Source of the DNA: Burkholderia sp. 4M9327F10
GTDB taxonomy: Bacteria > Pseudomonadota > Gammaproteobacteria > Burkholderiales > Burkholderiaceae
Assembly: GCF_005503145.1 (NCBI RefSeq)
Contig: NZ_SCNV01000038.1
Location: 1 to 64,000 of the forward strand
Direction of reading: 5' to 3'
Length of the DNA: 64,000 nt
Shown in pieces: positions 50,198 to 58,073 of the stretch (position 1 is its first letter; the number at the start of each line of letters is the position of its first letter). The position numbers were made by a program, and so were the translations under genes. The notes below the pieces were generated by a model, which saw only the letters and a list, made by a program, of their open reading frames with translations, had not been told where the DNA came from and did no database searches.

Positions 50198-51121
50198 TCA
50201 CTGTGCACCGGCCGGTCTGCGCGAGCGCGCTACTTCCAGGTCCTCACACAACTGTGCTGCGCCTTGCGCGATCCGTGGCGCGGGACGGTCGATCAGATCG
50301 CCGTCAATCGCGAACAGGTTGCTGCGCGCCACCGCCGTGAGGTTCGGCCAGGCGCGCCATGCGTCGAGCTTGGCGAGCGGCGCATCGGGCTGGGTGGCGC
50401 CCGCCGATGCCGTCACGATCGCCTCGGGATTGGCCGCCAGCACCGCCTCGGTCGAGACTGTCGGCACCAGCGGTGCGAGCTTCGCAAACACATTGCGGCC
50501 GCCGCATAGCGTGATCACGTCGCTGACCATATGCGTACCGTTGAGCGTCATCAACGGCTGATCCCATACCTGATAGAACACGCTGACAGGCGGCCGGTCC
50601 GCATAGCGTGCGCGCAGCCGCGCGATGTCCTCGCGGTATGACTTCGCGGCGGCATCTGCGGTGTCCGGCGTGCCGAGCAGCGTGCCGAGCCGGGTCAGAG
50701 TCACGGCGACGTCATCGAGTTGATGCGGTTCGCTAAAGAAGAGCGGGATGTGCAATTCGCGCAAGCGTTCAAGTTGCGACTGCGCATTGCCGTGCCGCCA
50801 GACCACGATCAGATCCGGCTTCAGCGCGACGATGCGCTCGAGGTCGAGCGCCTTGTTGTCGCCCACGCGCGGCACTTGCCTTGCTGCGGGCGGATAGTCG
50901 CTGTACGACACGGCTCCCACCAGCTTTGCGCCGCCGCCCGCTGCGTAGATCAGCTCGGTCACGTGCGGCGCAAGGCTGATCACGCGTTGCGCCGGAGCGG
51001 CGAGCGTGACGGTAGCGCCGGTGTCGTCGGTCGCGCTGACTGTGGCCTGTGCGGACGGCGCCAAAATGCAGGCGACGAGCGTGGCGCAGATCAGCGAGAC
51101 GAAACGTGAGAGTCGGGTCAT
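50198..51121 (-). CDS. btuF: Cobalamin ABC transporter periplasmic binding protein
   Basis: 307 residues with a signal peptide ending at AQATVS. BtuF/FepB-type landmarks are VISLAPHVTELIYAAG, VGAVSYSDYPPAARQVPRVG, KPDLIVVWRHGN and VFYQVWDQPLMTLNGTHM, then ITLCGGRNVFA. It delivers B12 or precursors to BtuCD encoded at 45731-47640. It lies at the end of a minus-strand group with cobD, cbiB and cobU. No separate TonB receptor is in the window. Confidence 0.9.
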   Translation of the reverse strand: MTRLSRFVSLICATLVACILAPSAQATVSATDDTGATVTLAAPAQRVISLAPHVTELIYAAGGGAKLVGAVSYSDYPPAARQVPRVGDNKALDLERIVALKPDLIVVWRHGNAQSQLERLRELHIPLFFSEPHQLDDVAVTLTRLGTLLGTPDTADAAAKSYREDIARLRARYADRPPVSVFYQVWDQPLMTLNGTHMVSDVITLCGGRNVFAKLAPLVPTVSTEAVLAANPEAIVTASAGATQPDAPLAKLDAWRAWPNLTAVARSNLFAIDGDLIDRPAPRIAQGAAQLCEDLEVARSRRPAGAQ

Positions 51122-51187
51122 GGGGCTGGGCGACGAGTGGGTGGGCGGTAGAGGCTGGTAGAGGGCGGTTGGGAGGTGAACTTCGCC

Positions 51188-52207
51188 TCAGCCAGGTTGT
51201 GCAGCACGCAGGGCGCTCATGCTTTCGCGCAGACCTTGCCCGAAGCGCTGCCATTCCAGCTCGGACCCGGGCAGCCCGAAACGCACGCTTGCCGGGGCGG
51301 CAAACAAGCGTGTCCAGATGCCGCGCAAGGCCAGTTGATGATGTAACGCGGCGGCGCGCGGATCGTCGGTCCACGCAAACAGTGGCGTACTGTGCAGCGA
51401 AAATCGTTGCGCTTGCAACAGTTCGTTCAGGCGCGCGCTGTCGGCTTCAAGCTGGGTCCGCATCCGGGTTTGCCATGCGAGATCCTTGAACGCTGCGCTC
51501 ACGGCATGGCGAGCGGGACCGCTGACAGTCCATGCACCGAGTCTCTCGCGCAGGCCGTCGAGCAACGCCGGGTCGCCCAGCACGAAACCTGCGCGCACGC
51601 CGGCGAGGCCGAAGAACTTACCCGGCGAACGCAGCACGACTAGCCCCGGGCGATCTGTGTAGCCAGTCAGCGATGCCGTAGGCAGCGCATCGGCAAACGC
51701 CTCGTCGACCACCAGCGTGCCGCCGCGCTTCGCCAGTTGCGCGTGCCATTGCAGAAGTCTTTCGGCGCCCAGATGATCCGCAGTCGGGTTGTTCGGATTG
51801 ACGACAACTGCGTGCGTGACGTCGTCGGGCAGCACGTCGCATGCCACGTCGAGCGGCGCGATCCGATGACCGGCCCGTTCGAACGCAGGCGCATATTCGC
51901 TATAGGTGAGTGGGGCGATGGCGATGGTCGCACGCGGCAACAGCAAAGGCAGCGTGCGGATCGCCGCCTGGCTGCCTGCAACCGGCAGCACATGCTGCGT
52001 AGTGGGTGCGCCGTAGTAGCCCGCAGCGCACGCGGCAAAACCGTCACCCTCGTCGGGCAGGCGGCGCCAGGCCTCGGCGGGCATCGGCGGCACCGGATAG
52101 CCGTGCGGATTGATACCGGTCGAGAGGTCGAGCCACTGCGCGTAGGGAATACCGTAGCGCTGCGCCGCTTCATGCAGGTTGCCGCCGTGGACGATGGGAT
52201 CAGCCAT
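51188..52207 (-). CDS. cobD: L-threonine-O-3-phosphate decarboxylase (CobD/CobC type)
   Basis: 339 residues, a fold-type I PLP enzyme. It has the family start HGGNLHEAAQRYGIPYAQWL with DLSTGINPHGYPVP, the substrate-site NPNNPTAD, and the PLP lysine in RSPGKFFGLAGVRAGF. It makes (R)-1-amino-2-propanol phosphate, the linker arm of B12, for use by CbiB. The start overlaps cbiB by 8 bp (ATGGCTGA). Named cobC in Pseudomonas denitrificans; the Salmonella name is used here. Confidence 0.9.
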   Translation of the reverse strand: MADPIVHGGNLHEAAQRYGIPYAQWLDLSTGINPHGYPVPPMPAEAWRRLPDEGDGFAACAAGYYGAPTTQHVLPVAGSQAAIRTLPLLLPRATIAIAPLTYSEYAPAFERAGHRIAPLDVACDVLPDDVTHAVVVNPNNPTADHLGAERLLQWHAQLAKRGGTLVVDEAFADALPTASLTGYTDRPGLVVLRSPGKFFGLAGVRAGFVLGDPALLDGLRERLGAWTVSGPARHAVSAAFKDLAWQTRMRTQLEADSARLNELLQAQRFSLHSTPLFAWTDDPRAAALHHQLALRGIWTRLFAAPASVRFGLPGSELEWQRFGQGLRESMSALRAAQPG

Positions 52208-53135
52208 GGAACGGGACGCTCAACAAGGCGAGCACGATGAGCGCTGCGAGCCACAGGATCACCGTGCGTTCCACCAACTGCAGCGCCGCGACGATATGCG
52301 TCGTGCTGGCGGTTTGTCCGGCGCCTAGCGTGGGGCGCGTTTCGATGGCGCCGTGATACACCGCCGCGCCGCCAAGCAGCACGTTCAGGCTGCCGGCGCC
52401 GGATGCCATGACCGGCCCCGCGTTGGGGCTATCCCAGCGGGGCGCCTGCTCGCGCCAGCAGCGCCACGCGGTGCGCGTGTCGCCGAGCAGCGCGTAACTT
52501 GCCGCCGTCAGGCGGGCGGGAATCCAGTTCAGCACGTCGTCGAAGCGGGCGGCGGCCCAGCCGAAGCGCAGATAACGCGGCGTCCGATAGCCCCACATGG
52601 CGTCGAGCGTATTGGCGAGGCGAAACGCCAGCGCACCCGGACCACCCGCTATGGCGAACCAGAACAGCGCGCCGAAGATCGCATCGTTGCCGTTTTCGAG
52701 CGCCGATTCGATCGCGGCGCGCGCGAGCGCGGCCTCGTCGGCATGGGCCGTCTCGCGCGAGACGATGCGCGCTGTCAGCAGTCGCGCTTCGGCGAGATTG
52801 CGCTGGGCGAGCGCGCGGGCGATCGGCGCAATGTGATCGTTGAGGCTGCGCGCGCCGAGCGCGAACCACAGCAGCAGGACATGCACGGCGCAGGCCAGCA
52901 GGAACGGCAGCGTGGCAACCAGCCACGCGGCGATCAGCACCGGCGGCAGCACGGCGAGCGCCCATGCGGCGATGCCGAGCAGGCGTCCGCGCTGTCCGGT
53001 GTTCAGGCGTGCTTCGATCAACATGGCGAGTTTGCCGAAGCCGACCAGAGGATGAGCGGTGCGTGGCTCGCCGAACCAGCGGTCAACTGCGACGCCGGCC
53101 GTCGCCAGGGTGGCGATCAAGGGCAAGGACAGCAT
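52200..53135 (-). CDS. cbiB: Adenosylcobinamide-phosphate synthase
   Basis: 311 residues starting MLSLPLIATLATAGVAVDRW; the open frame extends much further upstream, but that part is antisense to cobQ and overlaps cobU, so this ATG is chosen. CbiB features are DRWFGEPRTAHPLVGFG, ARSLNDHIAPIARAL, SRETAHADEAALARAAIESA, then ENGNDAIFGALFWF and GYRTPRYLRFG. It is membrane-bound and attaches aminopropanol phosphate to cobyric acid. It begins 2 bp after the cobU stop. Confidence 0.93.
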   Translation of the reverse strand: MLSLPLIATLATAGVAVDRWFGEPRTAHPLVGFGKLAMLIEARLNTGQRGRLLGIAAWALAVLPPVLIAAWLVATLPFLLACAVHVLLLWFALGARSLNDHIAPIARALAQRNLAEARLLTARIVSRETAHADEAALARAAIESALENGNDAIFGALFWFAIAGGPGALAFRLANTLDAMWGYRTPRYLRFGWAAARFDDVLNWIPARLTAASYALLGDTRTAWRCWREQAPRWDSPNAGPVMASGAGSLNVLLGGAAVYHGAIETRPTLGAGQTASTTHIVAALQLVERTVILWLAALIVLALLSVPFHG

Positions 53136-53137
53136 GA

Positions 53138-53686
53138 CTAGCGGCTCGCGGACTTGAGTGCCAGCGGCAGGCCCGCGACCATCATCGTGACCTGGGTGCT
53201 CAATGCGGCGATGCGCTGGTTGAGACGCCCGAGTTCGTCGACGTACAGGCGCGTCGCCGCACCGAGCGGCACAACGCCCAGGCCGATCTCGTTGCTGACG
53301 ACGATGATCTTGCCCTGGGCCGCGCCGAGCGCAGCCTCGAACGCGGCGAAGCGCGCGAGGTAGCCGTCGCTGGGTGCTGTGCCTTCCGGCGGGCACAGCA
53401 GGTTGGCGAGCCACAGCGTCAGGCAGTCGATCAGGATGCAATGGCCGGGCGCGTCCGCTTGCGCGACGGCGCCGGCGAGGTCCACCGAGGCTTCGAGCAA
53501 TTGCCAGTGTGCCGGCCGCCGCGCCCGATGATGGGCGATGCGTGTGGCGAATTCCTCGTCGTCCCCGCGCTGCGCCGTGGCGATATAGGTGACGGGCCGC
53601 GTGCTGTCGCTCGCAAGCTGTTCGGCGTGCAGGCTCTTGCCGGAGCGGGCGCCGCCGAGAACGAAGGTGAGGTCGCGGGGAGTCAT
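53138..53686 (-). CDS. cobU: Adenosylcobinamide kinase / guanylyltransferase
   Basis: 182 residues starting MTPRDLTFVLGGARSGKS. The P-loop GGARSGKS, the guanylylated-His region YIATAQRGDDEEFATRIAHH, ILIDCLTLWLANLL and VVSNEIGLGVVP are all typical of CobU/CobP. It phosphorylates adenosylcobinamide and then transfers GMP. It is the first gene of the minus-strand cobU-cbiB-cobD-btuF group and is divergent from cobQ with 65 bp between, so both may share a control region. Confidence 0.94.
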   Translation of the reverse strand: MTPRDLTFVLGGARSGKSLHAEQLASDSTRPVTYIATAQRGDDEEFATRIAHHRARRPAHWQLLEASVDLAGAVAQADAPGHCILIDCLTLWLANLLCPPEGTAPSDGYLARFAAFEAALGAAQGKIIVVSNEIGLGVVPLGAATRLYVDELGRLNQRIAALSTQVTMMVAGLPLALKSASR

Positions 53687-53751
53687 CGCGTGATTGTACC
53701 GGGGCAATGGGATAATGCCGGCTTCGATCAACCGGCCCGGCCTTGCGTTTC

Positions 53752-55299
53752 ATGACGACGGTAGAGACTTCAAATTTGCCTGAGGGCGGGCGCGTCCCTG
53801 ACCCGGTACGCGTGCCGCGCGGCACGCTGATGATCCAGGGGACCACCTCCGATGCGGGCAAGAGCACACTGGTCGCCGGCCTGTGCCGCCTCGCGCGGCG
53901 CGCCGGCGTGCGGGTCGCGCCGTTCAAGCCGCAGAACATGGCGCTCAACAGCGCGGTGACCATCGACGGCGGCGAGATCGGCCGCGCCCAGGCCTTGCAG
54001 GCGTTGGCGGCGGGCATCGCAGCCCACACCGATCTGAACCCGGTGCTGCTCAAGCCAACCAGCGACCGCGGCGCCCAGGTGATCATCCACGGCAAGGCGC
54101 GCATGAATCTCGATGCCCGCGCTTATCACGACTACAAACCGGTCGCCTTCGAAGCCGTGCTGGCGTCATACGCGCGCCTGCAGGCGGGCTACGACACGAT
54201 CTTCGTGGAAGGGGCGGGCAGTCCCGCCGAGATCAACCTGCGCGAGCGCGATATCGCCAACATGGGTTTTGCCGAAGCGGTGGATTGTCCGGTCGTGCTG
54301 GTGGCGGATATTGATCGCGGCGGCGTGTTCGCCCATCTGACCGGCACGCTGGCCTGTTTGTCGGCGAGCGAGCAGGCACGCGTGCGCGGTTTCATCATCA
54401 ACCGGTTTCGCGGGGATATCAGCCTGCTCAAGCCTGGACTCGACTGGCTCGAAGCGCGGACCGGCAAACCGGTGCTCGGCGTGGTGCCGTATCTGCACGG
54501 CCTCACGCTCGATGCCGAAGACATGCTGCCGCGCGAACTGCGCGCCGCGCAGGCGGCCGGCGCCGAGGCGCGCACGGCCTTGCGCGTGGTCGTGCCGGTG
54601 CTGCCGCATATCAGCAACCACACCGATTTCGACGCGCTGCGTGCCCATCCGCAGGTGGATTTTCACTACGTGCGCAGCGGCACGCCGCCCCCGCCCGCCG
54701 ACTTGATCATCCTGCCAGGCTCGAAGAACGTGCAGGGCGATCTGGCGTTTCTGCGCGCGCAGGGTTGGGATCAGGTGCTGCAGCGTCATTTGCGCTACGG
54801 CGGCAAGGTGATCGGCATTTGCGGCGGCATGCAGATGCTCGGGCGCGAAGTGGCCGATCCGCATGGCGTCGAAGGGGCGCCGGGAAGCGTCGCGGGGCTC
54901 GGCTGGCTCGATTATTCGACCACCTTGACGCGCGAGAAGACACTCAAGAACGTGACGGGTTGGCTAGCGTTGCCGGGTGCGGCGGATGCGGCCGGTTACG
55001 AGATTCATATGGGCGAAACCGAAGGCCCGGCGCTCGCTGCGCCGGCGTTGCGACTGGTCTCGCCGGAGGGCGGAGAGCGGCCGGACGGGGCGCTATCGCC
55101 GGATGGGCAAATCCTCGCTACCTACGTGCACAGTCTGTTCGATACGCCTTCGGCTTGTGCCGCGCTGCTGGAATGGGCCGGCTTGAGCGATGCCGGGACG
55201 ATCGACTACCCGGCGCTGCGTGAAGCCTCGCTGGACCGGCTTGCCGATACGTTGGCCGAGCATCTCGACCTGACGAGGCTGTTTGCGGCGATCGGTTGA
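53752..55299 (+). CDS. cobQ: Cobyric acid synthase
   Basis: 515 residues. The N-terminal ATP-binding domain starts LMIQGTTSDAGKSTLVAGLC and contains FKPQNMALNSAVT and VFVEGAGSPAEINLR-type residues (IFVEGAGSPAEINLRERD). The C-terminal glutamine amidotransferase has ILPGSKNVQGDL and the nucleophile in IGICGGMQMLG. It amidates four side chains of adenosylcobyrinic diamide. An alternative TTG three codons earlier exists. It shows that late de novo steps beyond simple salvage are encoded; earlier corrin-ring genes are not in the window. Confidence 0.95.
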   Translation: MTTVETSNLPEGGRVPDPVRVPRGTLMIQGTTSDAGKSTLVAGLCRLARRAGVRVAPFKPQNMALNSAVTIDGGEIGRAQALQALAAGIAAHTDLNPVLLKPTSDRGAQVIIHGKARMNLDARAYHDYKPVAFEAVLASYARLQAGYDTIFVEGAGSPAEINLRERDIANMGFAEAVDCPVVLVADIDRGGVFAHLTGTLACLSASEQARVRGFIINRFRGDISLLKPGLDWLEARTGKPVLGVVPYLHGLTLDAEDMLPRELRAAQAAGAEARTALRVVVPVLPHISNHTDFDALRAHPQVDFHYVRSGTPPPPADLIILPGSKNVQGDLAFLRAQGWDQVLQRHLRYGGKVIGICGGMQMLGREVADPHGVEGAPGSVAGLGWLDYSTTLTREKTLKNVTGWLALPGAADAAGYEIHMGETEGPALAAPALRLVSPEGGERPDGALSPDGQILATYVHSLFDTPSACAALLEWAGLSDAGTIDYPALREASLDRLADTLAEHLDLTRLFAAIG

Positions 55300-55457
55300 T
55301 TCTTGGACTTGCCAAACCGGCCGGAATGGTGGCTGATTCATTCCTGCCAGGAAATAATCTAAGCCGGAATGGCGGTTTTTCTCATTCCATGGTTCGAATA
55401 CAGTCCGGTCTATCGGCGGCGCGCGGGCGTCGTCCCTCCAACTGACAAGGACTCTTG

Positions 55458-55874
55458 ATGAACTCGAACCGTTCGGCCGATTTTGCCGCCACGCTCCTGC
55501 GCGTTGCGCTAGGCGTCTTGTATCTCGCGCACAGCCTGCAGAAGATTTTTGTTTTCACACTGCCGGGTACGGCGCACTTCTTTGAATCGCTTGGTTTGCC
55601 GGGCTGGCTTGGTTATCTGACGGCTTTTGTCGAACTGGCGGGCGGGATCGCACTGCTGCTCGGCGTGCAGGTTCGCTGGGTTGCGCTGGTGCTGCTGCCG
55701 TTCATGCTCGGCGCGATGTCGGCTCACCTGCATAACGGCTGGGGTTTCGCCTCGCCGAACGGTGGCTGGGAATATCCGGCCTTCTGGGCGGTGACGCTGG
55801 TGGTGCAGTCGCTGCTGGGCGGTGGTGTGGGCGCGCTGAGCGGGGCGAAGGCGCCGCGGGCGGTGGCGGCTTGA
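55458..55874 (+). CDS. DoxX family membrane protein
   Basis: 138 residues with four predicted spans. DoxX landmarks are LLRVALGVLYLAHSLQKI, the FESLGLPGWLGYLTAFVELAGGIALLLG region (two motif halves around GLPGWLGYLTAF) and FMLGAMSAHLHNGWGF. Members are tied loosely to respiratory or redox processes; no specific function is assigned. AAGGA lies 8 nt upstream of the ATG. Confidence 0.88.
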   Translation: MNSNRSADFAATLLRVALGVLYLAHSLQKIFVFTLPGTAHFFESLGLPGWLGYLTAFVELAGGIALLLGVQVRWVALVLLPFMLGAMSAHLHNGWGFASPNGGWEYPAFWAVTLVVQSLLGGGVGALSGAKAPRAVAA

Positions 55875-55902
55875 GGTAAGAGTCGGCGCGTATCTGAGAT
55901 TG

Positions 55903-55931
55903 AAAACCCCTGCGGACGTGTGCCGAAGGGG
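55903..55931 (-). terminator. Rho-independent terminator after the MazE-like gene
   Basis: On the minus strand CCCCTTCGG and CCGCAGGGG pair with one mismatch around CACACGT and are followed by TTTT. It lies 10 bp beyond the stop codon, and no toxin gene stands between. Confidence 0.7.
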
Positions 55932-55940
55932 CTTGTCGCT

Positions 55941-56186
55941 TTACCAACGTGCTGCCGGCCGCAATTCTTCGATGACGGACATCGTCATGGGCATGGACCG
56001 GCGGGTCTCTTCCAATTCCCGGGCAAAAGCTTTGCGGTCCCAGCCTGCCGCGCGGATATAAATACTGCCGTCAACCGTCAGATTCGCTCTTAACTGGTCG
56101 CCTTGCCGGATGCCGAGGTGGCGCAAGTAGACGGCGGGAATGCGCAATGCAAGATTATTCCCGCACTTTTGGATCTTTAGCTTCAT
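55941..56186 (-). CDS. MazE-like AbrB/SpoVT-fold antitoxin, without adjacent toxin
   Basis: 81 residues. The N-terminal beta domain MKLKIQKCGNNLALRIPAVY, followed by LGIRQGDQLRANL and GSIYIRA, is a MazE/AbrB swapped-hairpin DNA-binding domain; the C-terminus ends in RPAARW like toxin-binding tails. MazE-type proteins neutralise MazF-like ribonucleases and autoregulate. Downstream there are only 66 bp before the convergent DoxX gene, with a terminator, and upstream lies a divergent-free spacer, so no MazF partner is encoded here. Confidence 0.8.
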   Translation of the reverse strand: MKLKIQKCGNNLALRIPAVYLRHLGIRQGDQLRANLTVDGSIYIRAAGWDRKAFARELEETRRSMPMTMSVIEELRPAARW

Positions 56187-56296
56187 CGAGTCCTGACGGA
56201 TATCCGTTTTCTTTCATATTCATTTCGGAATTACCGGACAACGCTGTATTTTAGACAGCAACCGCTGTCCAATCTACAGCGCTTCGCCCCCAACCC

Positions 56297-56716
56297 TCAC
56301 ACCAGCACCATCTGCGTACACCGGAACAGCGCAATCGTCTTGCCGTTCGGATCGAACACGGTGGCGTCCCATACTTGCGTGGTCCGTCCCAGATGCACGC
56401 CCTTGGCGACCGCGCGAATCGTCCCTTCGACGCAAGTGCCGAGAAAATTGCTCTTCAGCTCGATTGTCGTGAAACTGCGTGCCGTCTCCGGAAGATGGGC
56501 GATACACGCGTAGCCGCACGCGGTGTCGGCCAGACCGATCACGGTGGCTGCATGCAGAAAGCCATTGGGCGCCAGCAACTCGCGCCGCACGGTCAGCTCC
56601 GCCGTCAGCGAACCCTGTTCGAGCGCAACCACACGCACACCCAGCAGTTCCGGCAAGGTGCCTTGCTGGCGCTTCTGAAGGGCGTCGATTGTGCAGTCCG
56701 CGCGTAGTTTGCTCAT
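56297..56716 (-). CDS. Hotdog-fold thioesterase (PaaI family)
   Basis: 139 residues starting MSKLRADCTIDALQ, with AAGGAG 10 nt upstream. The hotdog core LLAPNGFLHAATVIGLADTACGY shows the Asn/His-Gly and Asp helix (split as LAPNGFLHAATV and IGLADTACGY), followed by TTIELKSNFLG. It likely hydrolyses an acyl- or aryl-CoA thioester; the substrate cannot be told. Stands alone between the MazE-like gene and parA. Confidence 0.88.
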   Translation of the reverse strand: MSKLRADCTIDALQKRQQGTLPELLGVRVVALEQGSLTAELTVRRELLAPNGFLHAATVIGLADTACGYACIAHLPETARSFTTIELKSNFLGTCVEGTIRAVAKGVHLGRTTQVWDATVFDPNGKTIALFRCTQMVLV

Positions 56717-56883
56717 GATATTTCGCTCCTTTTTGTAAGAATGGCGCTCCAAAAGCCCCTTCAGGGCTTCGACCCGGCCAGATTTGTCGATATTATCAAC
56801 GGCTGGATCGACACGGTCGACGCAATATCAGACTAGAGGCGGCAAACCGGCTGGCGGCGCCAGCCATCTTCCCGGGAGTATTC

Positions 56884-57519
56884 ATGACGGTAATCGTGGT
56901 GGCCAATCCGAAGGGCGGCGTGGGTAAGAGCACGCTATCGACCAATCTGGCCGGCTATTTCGCGGCGGCAGGCGAGTGGGTCGCGCTGGCGGATCTGGAC
57001 AAGCAGCATTCGGCCCACGCGTGGCTCGAACTGCGGCCCGCCACGCTGCCGCCGATCGAAGTCTGGGAAGTGGACCAGGAAACGCCCGTGAAGCCGCCCA
57101 AAGGGCTGGAGCACGCCGTAATCGATACGCCGGCGGGGCTGCATGGCAACCGGCTCGGCATTGCGCTGGATCTGGCGGACAAGGTGATCGTGCCGCTCCA
57201 GCCGTCGCTGTTCGATATTCTCGCCACTCAGGAATTTCTCGAGCGGCTCGCCAAAGAGAAGGCGGTGCGAAAGGGAAACATCGAAATCGGCGTGGTGGGC
57301 ATGCGGGTGGATGCGCGCACGCGCTCGGCCGAGCAACTGCACCGCTTTGTCGAGGGACTGAAGCTGCCGGTACTGGGCTTCCTGCGTGACACGCAGAACT
57401 ATGTGCAGCTAGCCGCGCACGGCCTGACGCTGTGGGATGTGGCGAAGAGCCGGGTCGAAAAGGATCTGGAGCAGTGGCAGCCGATCATCGACTGGCTCGA
57501 ACGCAAGCCTAAGGCTTAA
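56884..57519 (+). CDS. ParA family ATPase, orphan
   Basis: 211 residues. The deviant Walker A KGGVGKST is near residue 10, with ALADLDKQHSAHAW and VIDTPAGLHG as the switch motifs. It resembles short chromosomally encoded ParA/MinD-type proteins without an N-terminal HTH, used in positioning cellular cargo. No parB or cargo gene is adjacent. GGAG lies just before the ATG. Not a plasmid remnant as far as can be seen: flanking genes are housekeeping. Confidence 0.9.
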   Translation: MTVIVVANPKGGVGKSTLSTNLAGYFAAAGEWVALADLDKQHSAHAWLELRPATLPPIEVWEVDQETPVKPPKGLEHAVIDTPAGLHGNRLGIALDLADKVIVPLQPSLFDILATQEFLERLAKEKAVRKGNIEIGVVGMRVDARTRSAEQLHRFVEGLKLPVLGFLRDTQNYVQLAAHGLTLWDVAKSRVEKDLEQWQPIIDWLERKPKA

Positions 57520-57616
57520 GCGGGACAGCGGGCGCCGCCCCATGACGTGCGGCGGCGCTTCATGCGGTTTCGGGTGAGCCGCCTGTCTGGCCGGCGCCCC
57601 ACCGCGCCTCAGGTTT

Positions 57617-58003
57617 TCAGGTCCAGCTCTGGGTCGGCACGTGGTCGCGGCTGCCCTTGATCTTGTTGTTATCGTCGACGAACACCAGATCCGGTTTCCA
57701 GCCTGCCTTCAGCTCGGCCTCTTCCACCGTCGCAAATGCCGCGATGATCACCAGATCGCCCAGTTGTGCACGCCGCGCCGCCGAGCCGTTCAGCGAAATC
57801 ATGCCGCTGCCGCGCTCACCCTTGATCGCGTAGGTCGAGAAGCGCTCGCCGTTATTGATATTCCAGATGTCGATGCGTTCGTTCTCGACGATATTCGCGG
57901 CTTCCAGCAGATCCTCGTCGATCGCGCACGAGCCTTCGTAGTGCAGCTCGCAGTGCGTGACGGCGACGCGATGAATCTTCGATTTCAGCATGTGGCGTTG
58001 CAT
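57617..58003 (-). CDS. panD: Aspartate 1-decarboxylase
   Basis: 128 residues starting MQRHMLKSKIHRVAVTHC. The self-cleavage site is YEGSCAIDED, where cleavage between Gly and Ser generates the pyruvoyl group; the catalytic Lys is in LKSKIHR and Tyr in STYAIKGERGSG. It makes beta-alanine for pantothenate. It lies 70 bp after panC on the same strand, across a 22-bp palindrome. Confidence 0.95.
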   Translation of the reverse strand: MQRHMLKSKIHRVAVTHCELHYEGSCAIDEDLLEAANIVENERIDIWNINNGERFSTYAIKGERGSGMISLNGSAARRAQLGDLVIIAAFATVEEAELKAGWKPDLVFVDDNNKIKGSRDHVPTQSWT

Positions 58004-58051
58004 GACCGTTCCCTATGAGTCCTTTTTTGGGGTGTTTGGGGTGTTGTGGCG

Positions 58052-58073
58052 CGCTCCTGACCGGTCAGGAGCG
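58052..58073 (-). terminator. 22-bp perfect palindrome between panC and panD
   Basis: CGCTCCTGACC and GGTCAGGAGCG form a perfect inverted repeat abutting the panC stop codon. No T-run follows on the minus strand; it could attenuate or stabilise the transcript between panC and panD rather than end it. A loop of a few nt would form from its centre. Confidence 0.45.

Noticed and set aside
53138..54104. Upstream extension of cbiB to 634 residues
   Set aside because: The extra part lies over cobU in another frame and antisense to cobQ; CbiB homology starts at MLSLPLIAT.
55330..55375. Short palindrome TTCCTG-C-CAGGAA after cobQ
   Set aside because: Only 6 bp per arm and no T-run; could be chance.
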